From the NCBI RefSeq assembly GCF_918797525.1, contig NZ_OU963893.1:868001-932000 (forward strand): a stretch of 64,000 bases of DNA. Reading direction: 5' to 3'. Position 1 is the first letter of the stretch. Every line of letters starts with the position of its first letter. Shown one piece after another: positions 22,578-29,631 of this stretch. The notes under the pieces were generated by a model. It saw only the letters and a program-made list of their open reading frames with translations. It was not told where the DNA came from and searched no databases. A program made the translations under genes and the position numbers. The stretch comes from an unidentified bacterial endosymbiont (GTDB taxonomy: Bacteria > Pseudomonadota > Gammaproteobacteria > Enterobacterales > Enterobacteriaceae).

Positions 22578-23228
22578 TCAACGTGTGGGCTTGAAGGTGG
22601 CGGCGATAGCCTGGGTGATCGCCTGGAAAACCTCCGTCACGGGCTTCTTACCGTCGATTCGCGTCCAGTTTTGTTCCTGGCTCTGTCTGCGCAAAATACG
22701 GTGTACTTTGTTCATCTGCTCCAGGAAAAGGGCGTCGCTACAGTCGTGCTGGTTACCGCACTCGTAGGGGGCATGGGTTTCATCGTTTTGCCTGCGCCAG
22801 GTGAGGGTGGTGTCCGGATCGACGTCGAGGAATATCGTCAGGTCGGGTTTGGGGAAAATGCTGGTCAGGTTAGTCAACCATTGCTCATCAAGGCCCAGCG
22901 CCGTCTCGGTAGCGACATGTTTTTGCCAGCCGCCGTCCAGGATCACAATCTCATTGTCCTGAACCGGCTGGTGGCAAAGCGGGATGGCAAGCAGGTTAAA
23001 AATAAACAGCGCCCGGCTGGCTCCGCGCATATCCGGCACGATCTCGTACATCAGGGTGTGGTAGTCGCAGCCAAAATAGCGCGCTTCAGGGATGGCGGCG
23101 ATGTTGAGCGCATCCCTTTTTGAAAGGGATCGGACGGGCAGAGAATAGTGGGCTTCCAGCCAGGGGATGACCTGACGCAACTGGGTTGATTTACCGCTGC
23201 CGTCGCATCCCAACACATTAATTAACAT
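22578..23228 (-). CDS. thymidylate-kinase-like P-loop protein
   Basis: 216 residues. The P-loop GCDGSGKST (8-16), the central VILDGGWQKHVATET segment and the LDVDPDTTLTWRR motif follow dTMP kinases. The core gene tmk is not expected at this locus, so this is a specialised relative. Such tmk-like proteins accompany nucleotidyltransferases in some RiPP clusters. It may phosphorylate an intermediate rather than dTMP. GAGG lies 5 bases before ATG. Confidence 0.8.
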   Translation of the reverse strand: MLINVLGCDGSGKSTQLRQVIPWLEAHYSLPVRSLSKRDALNIAAIPEARYFGCDYHTLMYEIVPDMRGASRALFIFNLLAIPLCHQPVQDNEIVILDGGWQKHVATETALGLDEQWLTNLTSIFPKPDLTIFLDVDPDTTLTWRRQNDETHAPYECGNQHDCSDALFLEQMNKVHRILRRQSQEQNWTRIDGKKPVTEVFQAITQAIAATFKPTR

Positions 23229-23276
23229 AAAAACCTCAGGCTGATGTTGTCCCGGCGCGGTGCGCCGGGGCCGGGA

Positions 23277-24545
23277 TTAGTGCTGCGTGCGCAGAATGTC
23301 CTCTGCCTGCTCGTCCAGGCTGACGCCCTGGGCATCGTTGAGCATTTTTTTGAACTGATGCCGTAACGCCAGCGGGACCAGGCGCTCTACGTAAAAACCG
23401 AGCTGTTCATCCAGGTGGTACTCCACCGGGTCCTGTTCTGCCAGCAGGGAGAGCCCGCGAGCCATCTGCTCCGGAAAGCCCGGGTAGCCCGACTGCAGGG
23501 TATAAATGACGCTGTAGTACAGGTTGCGTCCCAGTGAGAAGCAGGGATAACGCGCTTCGTAGTTGTCGAGGGAGTATTTAGGGAAACAGCCGTCGATTAT
23601 CCGTTTTGGACACATCCACAGGGGCATGACCAGCGTCATATCGCCAATTTTGCGTGCGGGACTGGAGGCTGGTTTCAGGCCGGTCGTTACGCGATAGAGA
23701 TTTTCACACAGCACATCTTCGAGATTCAGGCCGGTGCTGATGTAGGTGGTATTTAACTCGCGCGCATAGCGGGTCAGAGAGAGGCGAATCAGCAACGTGC
23801 CGAGAAACTCAAAATCGTCGCCGACAAAATGCCGCTCAAAGCGGTCGATAAGGCTTTCTCCGTCTGACGGGATACCCAGCAGAGATTTCACTTCCGTTTC
23901 GTCAAAGACCTTAAGGTCAAGCTGGTATTTTTCACACAACGCTTTGGCGCGCGGCACGCCTTTATCCCAGTCCGGGATCCCCATAATGATGACGGGATGA
24001 ACGTGCACATAGTCGCGGATCAGGCTCAGACCGTGCAGCATAGCGTTACTGTCACCGCCGCCGCTGACGCCCACCACAAGGTGCGCCCCTTTCGGCAAAT
24101 TCTCTTTAATGGTATCTGCAACCCGCTGGGCAATAATCGACTGGCACTCTTCCGGCGTCAGTTTTTTCAGATAACTTTGGGCGCTGGCGTCGCTGTTTTG
24201 TAAATCCTGATAGATGTATTCCGTTGACTGTTGCTCGTCCTCTGACGCCGGGACGATGCGAAAATTTTCAGGCGAGAATTTAAAAGGATTAACGTTGCGA
24301 TTGAAGTAAAGCAACAGTTCATCAGCGTTAAACTCAGACATTCTCTTTTCCAGGCCGGAGCAGAGGTGCAGCGTTTCGTCATCTTCATTACGCTGATAAA
24401 TAGAGACCGCCGACCATGGAACGTTATTGCGGTTGAGGACGTCAATTAAGCGTTCATCTTTATTACTGATAAGCTGCTGGCGTCCGTGTGCCGTGACAAC
24501 AGAGATGGCAGGTCCCTCTGTATTTAAAGATAACTTTGCTGACAT
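23277..24545 (-). CDS. PP-loop ATP pyrophosphatase (TilS/AsnB-like adenylating enzyme)
   Basis: 422 residues from ATG 24545 (MSAKLSLN; GAGG upstream); ATG 24560 is an alternative. The PP-loop SGGGDSN at about 161-167 (VVGVSGGGDSNAMLHGL) marks an N-type ATP pyrophosphatase, a fold that activates a carboxyl or carbonyl as adenylate before amidation, lysidination or thiolation. A 95-residue N-terminal domain of short strands (AISVVTAHGRQQLIS) precedes it; it could be ubiquitin-like, but I cannot assign it. It is the first enzyme gene after the 69-residue peptide gene and so the best candidate for the first modification of that peptide. Confidence 0.82.
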   Translation of the reverse strand: MSAKLSLNTEGPAISVVTAHGRQQLISNKDERLIDVLNRNNVPWSAVSIYQRNEDDETLHLCSGLEKRMSEFNADELLLYFNRNVNPFKFSPENFRIVPASEDEQQSTEYIYQDLQNSDASAQSYLKKLTPEECQSIIAQRVADTIKENLPKGAHLVVGVSGGGDSNAMLHGLSLIRDYVHVHPVIIMGIPDWDKGVPRAKALCEKYQLDLKVFDETEVKSLLGIPSDGESLIDRFERHFVGDDFEFLGTLLIRLSLTRYARELNTTYISTGLNLEDVLCENLYRVTTGLKPASSPARKIGDMTLVMPLWMCPKRIIDGCFPKYSLDNYEARYPCFSLGRNLYYSVIYTLQSGYPGFPEQMARGLSLLAEQDPVEYHLDEQLGFYVERLVPLALRHQFKKMLNDAQGVSLDEQAEDILRTQH

Positions 24546-24625
24546 TGCATCACCTCGCATTACCCTGAAGAGTAAGTCGTTATAGGATTATTAGATTATT
24601 GGTTAAAGATGTGTGGTTAAAGTAA

Positions 24626-24645
24626 GGCCACACGGGAATGTGGCC
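24626..24645 (-). terminator. hairpin between the 69-residue peptide gene and the first enzyme gene
   Basis: GGCCACA and TGTGGCC pair around a 6-nt loop, 9 bases past the peptide stop codon on the leftward transcript. No long T-tract follows, so it would act as a partial terminator or mRNA stabiliser, letting the peptide gene be made in excess over the enzymes. Confidence 0.65.
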
Positions 24646-24654
24646 CTGGTTTTT

Positions 24655-24864
24655 TTACTGTGCGCCGGTTTCGCAGCTGGCACCGCAAATAGTTTCAATT
24701 CCGTGTCGGGAAGCCGGAATAAATGCGCGGTTAGCACGCATTGATTCCAGCTCGCTGACGGACAGGTCTGCATACTGCTGGTGCGCGCCGTGTACGATCA
24801 GATTTACAGCTTCATTTTTCAGGTTGAAATTATTGCTTGGATTCTGTTTTAAAGCAGTTTTCAT
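24655..24864 (-). CDS. 69-residue candidate precursor peptide
   Basis: The reading frame from ATG 24864 (GAGG 8 bases upstream) encodes 69 residues beginning MKTALKQNPSNNFNLKNEAV. It is rich in N, Q, A and E and has no hydrophobic membrane segment. The last 20 residues hold two cysteines in ICGASCETGAQ, preceded by IPASRHGIET. A leader-like N-terminus, a distinct Cys/Gly/Ser/Thr C-terminus, first position in an operon of enzymes and a hairpin directly after the gene are features of RiPP precursors. I know no homologue. It could also be a small regulatory or carrier protein. Confidence 0.6.
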   Translation of the reverse strand: MKTALKQNPSNNFNLKNEAVNLIVHGAHQQYADLSVSELESMRANRAFIPASRHGIETICGASCETGAQ

Positions 24865-24945
24865 TCTCACATCCTCATTTGAAAGTGGAATACCCGTTAA
24901 GCTACATATGAGAAACAATCATTAAACATTTACGTAGCAAGGATA

Positions 24946-24973
24946 GTTATATCCCTGTCGAATACTTTGTCAA
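24946..24973 (-). promoter_or_regulatory. sigma-70 promoter of the leftward enzyme operon
   Basis: On the minus strand TTGACA (24973-24968) and TATAAC (24951-24946) are separated by 16 bases, a near-consensus promoter. Transcription would begin about 24939, giving a 75-base leader before the 69-residue peptide gene. Confidence 0.75.
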
Positions 24974-24985
24974 GCAGGAATGTTA

Positions 24986-25060
24986 CTGATGGGTATCGCT
25001 GTTTTGTCTTTGGTGGTGGCGCGAGAATGGCGGTGTGTTGCCTTTTCTGATGCTGTATCG
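24986..25060. repeat. pair of direct repeats in the divergent control region
   Basis: CTGATGGGTATCG (24986-24998) and CTGATGCTGTATCG (25047-25060) share CTGATG and TATCG with 2- or 3-base spacers, and each is followed by a T-rich stretch. They lie between the two promoters and could bind one regulator. Confidence 0.35.
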
Positions 25061-25102
25061 TTTTTTCAGGTATTTGTGGTGATACTAGTTGGTAACTTTT
25101 GT

Positions 25103-25131
25103 TTGACAATTGTTATCGGTGTGATAAGACT
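25103..25131 (+). promoter_or_regulatory. promoter of the rightward operon with overlapping inverted repeat
   Basis: A perfect TTGACA at 25103-25108 is followed by candidate -10 hexamers (TAAGAC at 25125 with 16-base spacing is the best). TTATC-GGTGT-GATAA, an inverted repeat at 25113-25127, covers the spacer and could be an operator. The -10 is weak, which suggests dependence on an activator or tight control. Confidence 0.55.
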
Positions 25132-25139
25132 AAACTCCT

Positions 25140-25165
25140 GTTCATTCTCAAAACCGCGAATGAAC
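25140..25165 (+). other. 5'-UTR hairpin of the rightward operon
   Basis: GTTCATTC and GAATGAAC form a perfect 8-bp stem with a 10-nt loop at the expected 5' end of the transcript, 45 bases before the 16-codon gene. A terminal stem-loop of this kind can protect an mRNA from decay; a role in attenuation is also possible. Confidence 0.55.
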
Positions 25166-25209
25166 GGAACGTAATGCATAAACCTGAATATCTTTTAAGG
25201 AGAGTCGTT

Positions 25210-25260
25210 ATGAATACGAAGAAACTGAAAAAAGTACGTCGTGGTAGTGCAGCGTTGTAA
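25210..25260 (+). CDS. 16-residue candidate precursor or leader peptide
   Basis: ATG 25210 opens a 17-codon frame encoding MNTKKLKKVRRGSAAL, with an excellent AAGGAGAG ribosome-binding site 5 bases upstream. It is strongly basic (KK, KK, RR) and ends in GSAAL. It is followed 15 bases later by a 12-bp hairpin and then by the oxidase gene. This is the layout of mccA (microcin C) and of pqqA: a tiny substrate gene made in excess. A leader peptide for transcription attenuation is the main alternative, since repeated Lys and Arg codons precede a terminator-like hairpin. It is far below usual gene-calling limits. Confidence 0.6.
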   Translation: MNTKKLKKVRRGSAAL

Positions 25261-25275
25261 TCGTTAATAACGCGG

Positions 25276-25305
25276 ATTAGTGGCACAGGGATTTGTGCCA
25301 TTAAT
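25276..25305 (+). terminator. attenuating hairpin after the 16-residue peptide gene
   Basis: ATTAGTGGCACA and TGTGCCATTAAT form a 12-bp stem (one G-T pair) with a 6-nt loop, followed by a U-rich but interrupted tract. It lies between the peptide gene and the oxidase gene. It is expected to reduce read-through without abolishing it. Confidence 0.7.
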
Positions 25306-25349
25306 TATTACTAAATCTTATCGTTGTTGCCTTTCATTAGGGGCTGCTG

Positions 25350-26303
25350 ATGATCTATTTACCCTCCGATGTAAAAATACAAGTCCGTGGTCATACATTT
25401 TTATTCTGTGTTTTCGAGCAGGTATTCGAAATAAGTTTCGATGATGAAATACAATATATCGCGGCACGACAGTTAGCAGATGCGTTAGTCAATAATGGGC
25501 GAGCCGAGCGTGATGAAACCCCTTTTTGTGAATATCTCCTGGAAAACAACCTTGTTTTTGAACATACCGGTGATTTTGCTCCCGTCAGTGAACTGGGGAG
25601 CACCGGAAATGCGTTTTATAACCGTTTGTTTAATATCGTCAATAATCAGTGGTTGTTGGAACGAGGTGAAACCCCGCTGGCGCTGGCGCTGCTGGAGCCT
25701 GAAAAGCACCGAGTTCTGCTGCTGGGCTGGACGCTGGAATATTTCCACGTTACCCGGCTGGCCATTACCTCGCTGATTGGGATATTGGGGCACAATTTCT
25801 CGCCGGCGCTCGCCGCGCTGGCCCGGGATTTTGTCAAAGAAGAGCTGTTCCATGAACGTATCATGGCTAAAGCTTTCCTTGATACGCCCTGGGATGAAGC
25901 CCAGGTGTTTGCCTCGCGCCCGCTTCCTTCAACGCAAGCCTATATGGATTTTCTTAAGGACATTGCCTTTCGTCGTCCTCACTCGTTTTTTGCCAGCCTG
26001 TTTTTCTATGAAGGTGATGACGAAGATATGCTGATGTTCTCCGAGCGCATTCCCGATATTCCCGGTTTTCGCCGGATACGTGACAGCCATCTGGCGCATG
26101 CGCGTATTAATGTTCAGGGCGATCATGCCGATTTTTCACGCCACTACTTCTCGCAAATCTCGTTGCTAACCGACGAACAACAAAACGAAATTCTGGATGA
26201 TATGGCGTATCTCAATTTCCTGTTTTACGACATGCAGGATGAAATTTATACGTTTTATCGTGATGAACAGGCGGTGGAGGAGCGGCTATGTATCAATCAA
26301 TGA
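25350..26303 (+). CDS. heme-oxygenase/PqqC-fold oxidase with RRE-like N-terminal domain
   Basis: 317 residues; AGGGG lies 6 bases before ATG 25350. Residues 1-75 (VKIQVRGHTFLFCVFEQVFEIS, then IAARQLADALVNNG and CEYLLENNLVFEH) have the strand-strand-strand-helix-helix pattern of PqqD-like RiPP recognition elements, an inference from pattern only. Residues 110-310 are a TenA/PqqC/heme-oxygenase-like helical domain with LEYFHVT (E130, H133), KEELFHER (E164/E165, H168) and HARINVQGDH (H250, D258, H259). The domain would bind metal or cofactor and oxidise a substrate held by the N-terminal domain, possibly the 16-residue peptide encoded just upstream. Confidence 0.78.
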   Translation: MIYLPSDVKIQVRGHTFLFCVFEQVFEISFDDEIQYIAARQLADALVNNGRAERDETPFCEYLLENNLVFEHTGDFAPVSELGSTGNAFYNRLFNIVNNQWLLERGETPLALALLEPEKHRVLLLGWTLEYFHVTRLAITSLIGILGHNFSPALAALARDFVKEELFHERIMAKAFLDTPWDEAQVFASRPLPSTQAYMDFLKDIAFRRPHSFFASLFFYEGDDEDMLMFSERIPDIPGFRRIRDSHLAHARINVQGDHADFSRHYFSQISLLTDEQQNEILDDMAYLNFLFYDMQDEIYTFYRDEQAVEERLCINQ

Positions 26304-26626
26304 TGTTTCAGATGATAAGCCTTGGCATTGCAATAAACGCCGAGCCACTGGTCGATTTGCGCGGCGTGTGGAAAAGAATGACGCTGCAGGATGGCATCGA
26401 AACGCCGCTGAATTTTCAGCAGCGGGCGATTGTCACCCGCGGGCGGATCGCCATGCTCGACGGCGAGGGACGCTTTTTTGCCTTTTTGCACACGGTCTGC
26501 CAGTCACTCCCCGACTCGCCCTGGCGGCATGAGGTGAGCGAATTACTCGGACAGGCGGATTTACCGGTGTTTATGGAAGATCGCGCGTTTGTTGCGCACT
26601 TTATGAAGGATAGCACCGCGTCATGA
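26288..26626 (+). CDS. 112-residue protein of unknown function
   Basis: GGAGG sits 7 bases before ATG 26288. The frame overlaps the oxidase gene by 16 bases and the MFS gene by 4, so it is a genuine, translationally coupled operon member. Visible text: LNFQQRAIVTRGRIAMLDGEGRFFAFLHTVCQSLPDSPW and ELLGQADLPVFMEDRAFVAHFM. No transmembrane segment or signal peptide is seen, and I recognise no family. Its size and position would suit a small partner of the oxidase or an immunity or binding protein. Confidence 0.75.
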   Translation: MYQSMMFQMISLGIAINAEPLVDLRGVWKRMTLQDGIETPLNFQQRAIVTRGRIAMLDGEGRFFAFLHTVCQSLPDSPWRHEVSELLGQADLPVFMEDRAFVAHFMKDSTAS

Positions 26627-27795
26627 CCCTGTTGATAATCATTGCCATGCTGAAAGCAGTTGCCGAGAAAATCAGTAACTTTATTTTGCCGTTATGGGCC
26701 TTTCAGCAGACTCAGTCCAACGATTTGATGAGCTATGTACGCATGTTTGAATACCTGCCTTTTATGGTATTAGGGTTCATTATTGGCGCGCTGGTGGACA
26801 GAGTGGGCAGTCGACGTGGTTTTACGCTAGGAACGCTGGGGCAGACGGCGGTGCTGGTGGTGCTGGCCTGGCACGGCGCGCCATCACCGCACCTGCTTTT
26901 CCTGCTGGTGTTCGTCCTGATGGGAATGACCTATTTCGCAAATAACGCGCTCATTGTACAGTCCCGCGCTGCTTTGCCTGATAACCGACTGATCGCTTAC
27001 AACCGCTATACCAACATGGTGACCAACATCATGGAAAGCGCAGGGCCTGCCATAATCGGCGCCCTGCTGCTGCTGTTGAGTTATACCCAGGCGCTGCATT
27101 TTTCCTGGGTGCTGCTGTCTGTCGCCCTGTTGCTAGGGGTTATGACCTTCAGACGTCCACCAGTAAGCGAGAAAAAACCGTTTATCCCCGATGTGATTTA
27201 CGGCTTTCGTGCCCTCTACCGCCTGCGCAATCTTTGGGTTTTATCGTGGTGGACGGCCTTTGCCAATGCCGTGATTGTCGTCTCTGAAGTGGTGGTGATG
27301 TATTGTGCAAAATCGACATTTGCCTTCAGCGATTTTCAGGTTGGAGTACTTTTTGCGATCGGTGGGCTGGGCGCAATCAGCGGCTCATGGTTGTCGGAGT
27401 ATATCGAGCAACGCGTGGGTGTGATGCGGGTGCTGGCCTACAGTATTCCCCTGATTGGGCTTGCCTATCTTTTCACCAGTCTTCATGTCACCCCTGTTAC
27501 GCTAGGCGCAATGCTGTTTTGTGAATCTTTCCTTTTCTCACTCTACATCGTCTGCGTTCGAACCTACAGGCTGGTGGTGGCCCCGGCGGGCGATCTCGGC
27601 AAAATTAACGGCATCACCGGCAGCATCTTCAAAATGTTTATCCCCATTTCGCTGACGCTGTATGCCCTGTGGGGCAATCAGGTCCCGACAGGCGCGGTGT
27701 TGGGGATAATGGGGGCGCTGTTCGTCTCGGGTTCGATAGCATTAGTGGCTTCCAGCGTGCTCAGGATGCAGGAAAAATTGTCGGATAATTACTGA
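26623..27795 (+). CDS. MFS efflux transporter (MFS_3 / EntS-like)
   Basis: 390 residues with 10-12 hydrophobic segments. The loop after TM2 (GALVDRVGSRRGFTLG) is the MFS signature D-R-x-G-R-R, and YNRYTNMVTNIMESAGPAIIGALLL fits the MFS_3 exporter family that includes EntS. It is the only transporter in the cluster and most likely exports the product, giving self-protection if the product is toxic. ATGA overlap with the upstream gene. Confidence 0.88.
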   Translation: MTLLIIIAMLKAVAEKISNFILPLWAFQQTQSNDLMSYVRMFEYLPFMVLGFIIGALVDRVGSRRGFTLGTLGQTAVLVVLAWHGAPSPHLLFLLVFVLMGMTYFANNALIVQSRAALPDNRLIAYNRYTNMVTNIMESAGPAIIGALLLLLSYTQALHFSWVLLSVALLLGVMTFRRPPVSEKKPFIPDVIYGFRALYRLRNLWVLSWWTAFANAVIVVSEVVVMYCAKSTFAFSDFQVGVLFAIGGLGAISGSWLSEYIEQRVGVMRVLAYSIPLIGLAYLFTSLHVTPVTLGAMLFCESFLFSLYIVCVRTYRLVVAPAGDLGKINGITGSIFKMFIPISLTLYALWGNQVPTGAVLGIMGALFVSGSIALVASSVLRMQEKLSDNY

Positions 27796-27809
27796 CCACG
27801 AGGCGAAGC

Positions 27810-29447
27810 ATGACGCAGAAATGGCTTGAGTGGGCGTTGAGTGCAAGTAATGAAACAGAGATGCTCGACGTTATTTATAAGCTTGGCGAGTTCGACCGGT
27901 ATCAGGCTTCTCAGGGCATTCTGGCCGCGGCGAGGTTTGTCTCCCGGGCAGCAAAAGAGGGCGGGATGGGCGATGTCGTTATTCATCCTTTCACGGCCGA
28001 TGGCTCCCGCTGCTGGTGGGATTTCCAGGCGCCGATAGCCTGGACGCCGGTAAAGGCGACGCTGTCTCTGCTTCATCCGCCCTGCGTGCTGAACCACCAG
28101 AGCGAACCCTATACGTTAGCCACCTATTCCGCAGCGGCGTGCGGACTGTATCCCTTGGTCTTTCTTGATGAGGTTAATGACCTCAGCGGGAAAATTGTCC
28201 TTATCCCTGCGGCGCAGTATCAGCCTGCTGGTCTGCTGGCGCGCCTCAAGCAGCGCGGCGCTGTGGGGTTTGTTACCGATGCGTTTGCCCGTTTTGACCC
28301 TGACAGCGGCCGTTTTTGGCGTGGGCGTCTGGAGTTGCCGCCCGGCTGCGAACTCTTTGCCTTTAGCGTGCTTCCTCAGGAGCTGCGAAACCTGGCTGAC
28401 GGCGAAACAGAGGCGCACGTTGAGATCGTGATTGATGATAAGGCGACCATGCCCGTGGTGAGCGCGTCGATCCCCGGTATGCCAGAGGAACGGGAGATCT
28501 GGGTAACGGCCCACCTGTGCCATTCGCGCGCCGGCGCGAACGATAATGCATCCGGGGTGAGCGCCTCGCTTGAGGTGGCGAAACTGGCGCAGCGTTGGGT
28601 GAAAATGTCCGGGACGCTGCGTTATCCCCTTCGCTTTATCTGGGGGCCTGAATTTCTGGGCGTGGCAGCGATGCAGCATAAAAGACGTCATCTGCCCGGA
28701 CCGATTGCGGTCATTAACCTGGACATGGTGGGCGAAGATCCAGAACGTTGCGGATCGCCAATGTGCGTTGAGCTTCCCCCGGCCCGGCTAGCCTCTCCGC
28801 TGGGGGAGATGGCTAAAACGCTTATGCAGACGGTTTTTGCCCTGACAGCCGGGTATCCCGGCTCCTGGCTGTGCATGCCTTTCCACGGGTTTTCCGATCA
28901 CGCGCTGTTTATGAACCACAGCGATGCGCAGCGCAACTGCCCGGCGGTACAGCTTTGCCACATCAACGACCGGTTCAACCATACGGCGGCAGATTTGCCG
29001 GATAAAGTCTCTGCGACAGAGATGAAGCGCACGGTCGCCGTGACGCTGGCGCTGATTATGCAACTACAGGCGTTGGAACCAGAGCAAATTATGCCTCCCC
29101 GCCAGGCGCTTGCTCCTGAGCACGGCGGCGTGACGGGGCGCTGGGCGGGGCCGCTAAATCTCAGGGGGCTTATCCAGCAGTTGCACAACCCACTGCGACA
29201 GTCGATTGAGACGTTGATTGCACGGGACAAACGCTACCTGGCGCTTTTGCACCTTTGTGCGATTGGCGCAGACGGACGCCAGCGGGAAGCGCTGGTACGG
29301 GAATCAGCTAATACGATAGGGCTGACGCTCTCTGACGAGGCGGCGGTAGCGCTCTTCGCTCTCTTTGAGGCGTCTGCGTATTTTCAGGTCTGCACAGCAG
29401 GTCATATTCCGGGGGACGAACCATATGGATCCACAACAGCTCTTTGA
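27810..29447 (+). CDS. M28-type zinc aminopeptidase (DUF4910-like)
   Basis: 545 residues. A PA-like insert (about 95-195) is followed by a metallopeptidase core with putative di-zinc ligands H235/H238 (TAHLCHSRAGANDNASG), D245, E281 (GPEFLG), D305 (NLDMVGED) and H391 (DRFNHT). A C-terminal helical domain completes it. There is no signal peptide, so it acts in the cytosol. In this setting it may trim the leader from a modified peptide before export. GAGGCG precedes ATG 27810, 14 bases after the MFS gene. Confidence 0.82.
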   Translation: MTQKWLEWALSASNETEMLDVIYKLGEFDRYQASQGILAAARFVSRAAKEGGMGDVVIHPFTADGSRCWWDFQAPIAWTPVKATLSLLHPPCVLNHQSEPYTLATYSAAACGLYPLVFLDEVNDLSGKIVLIPAAQYQPAGLLARLKQRGAVGFVTDAFARFDPDSGRFWRGRLELPPGCELFAFSVLPQELRNLADGETEAHVEIVIDDKATMPVVSASIPGMPEEREIWVTAHLCHSRAGANDNASGVSASLEVAKLAQRWVKMSGTLRYPLRFIWGPEFLGVAAMQHKRRHLPGPIAVINLDMVGEDPERCGSPMCVELPPARLASPLGEMAKTLMQTVFALTAGYPGSWLCMPFHGFSDHALFMNHSDAQRNCPAVQLCHINDRFNHTAADLPDKVSATEMKRTVAVTLALIMQLQALEPEQIMPPRQALAPEHGGVTGRWAGPLNLRGLIQQLHNPLRQSIETLIARDKRYLALLHLCAIGADGRQREALVRESANTIGLTLSDEAAVALFALFEASAYFQVCTAGHIPGDEPYGSTTAL

Positions 29448-29631
29448 ATGGTGTATCGCGAAAGAGAATATCGACGTGCCGCCAGCCTGGCGTGCGGGTA
29501 CGTTACAGTGCGTTATCGACCTTCGTCATGCCGTGGCGCAGATTAGCGCCTGCCGTTTTGATCAGACTGAACCTGCAAACGGCTTTTTCCCTGAGAATAT
29601 CGTCCACCATTATGAGGCAATCCGTGAGTAA
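29425..29631 (+). CDS. AtzG/GatC-like small amidase partner (DUF4089-like)
   Basis: 68 residues from ATG 29425 with GGGGGA upstream. It overlaps the peptidase gene by 23 bases and the amidase gene by 8. The sequence (DPQQLFEWCIAKENIDVPPAWRAGTLQCVIDL, then ENIVHHYEAIRE) resembles the small helical AtzG/GatC-like subunits that wrap around amidase-signature enzymes such as AtzE. Likely obligate partner of the next protein. Confidence 0.75.
   Translation: MDPQQLFEWCIAKENIDVPPAWRAGTLQCVIDLRHAVAQISACRFDQTEPANGFFPENIVHHYEAIRE

Larger units (their letters stand above)
24865..25209. other. divergent control region of the natural-product cluster
   Basis: This AT-rich 345-bp segment separates the two peptide genes. 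It holds a promoter in each direction (24946-24973 leftward, 25103 onward rightward), an inverted repeat over the rightward promoter, a 5'-UTR hairpin, and two similar 14- to 16-bp direct repeats. No coding region was accepted here. Confidence 0.6.

Noticed and set aside
16155..24864. Lasso-peptide cluster
   Set aside because: PF14907 and kinase-like genes occur with some lasso peptides, but no B-type transglutaminase-like protease is present, the PP-loop protein is TilS-like rather than a full AsnB cyclase, and the peptide lacks a clear Gly1-Asp/Glu7-9 core.
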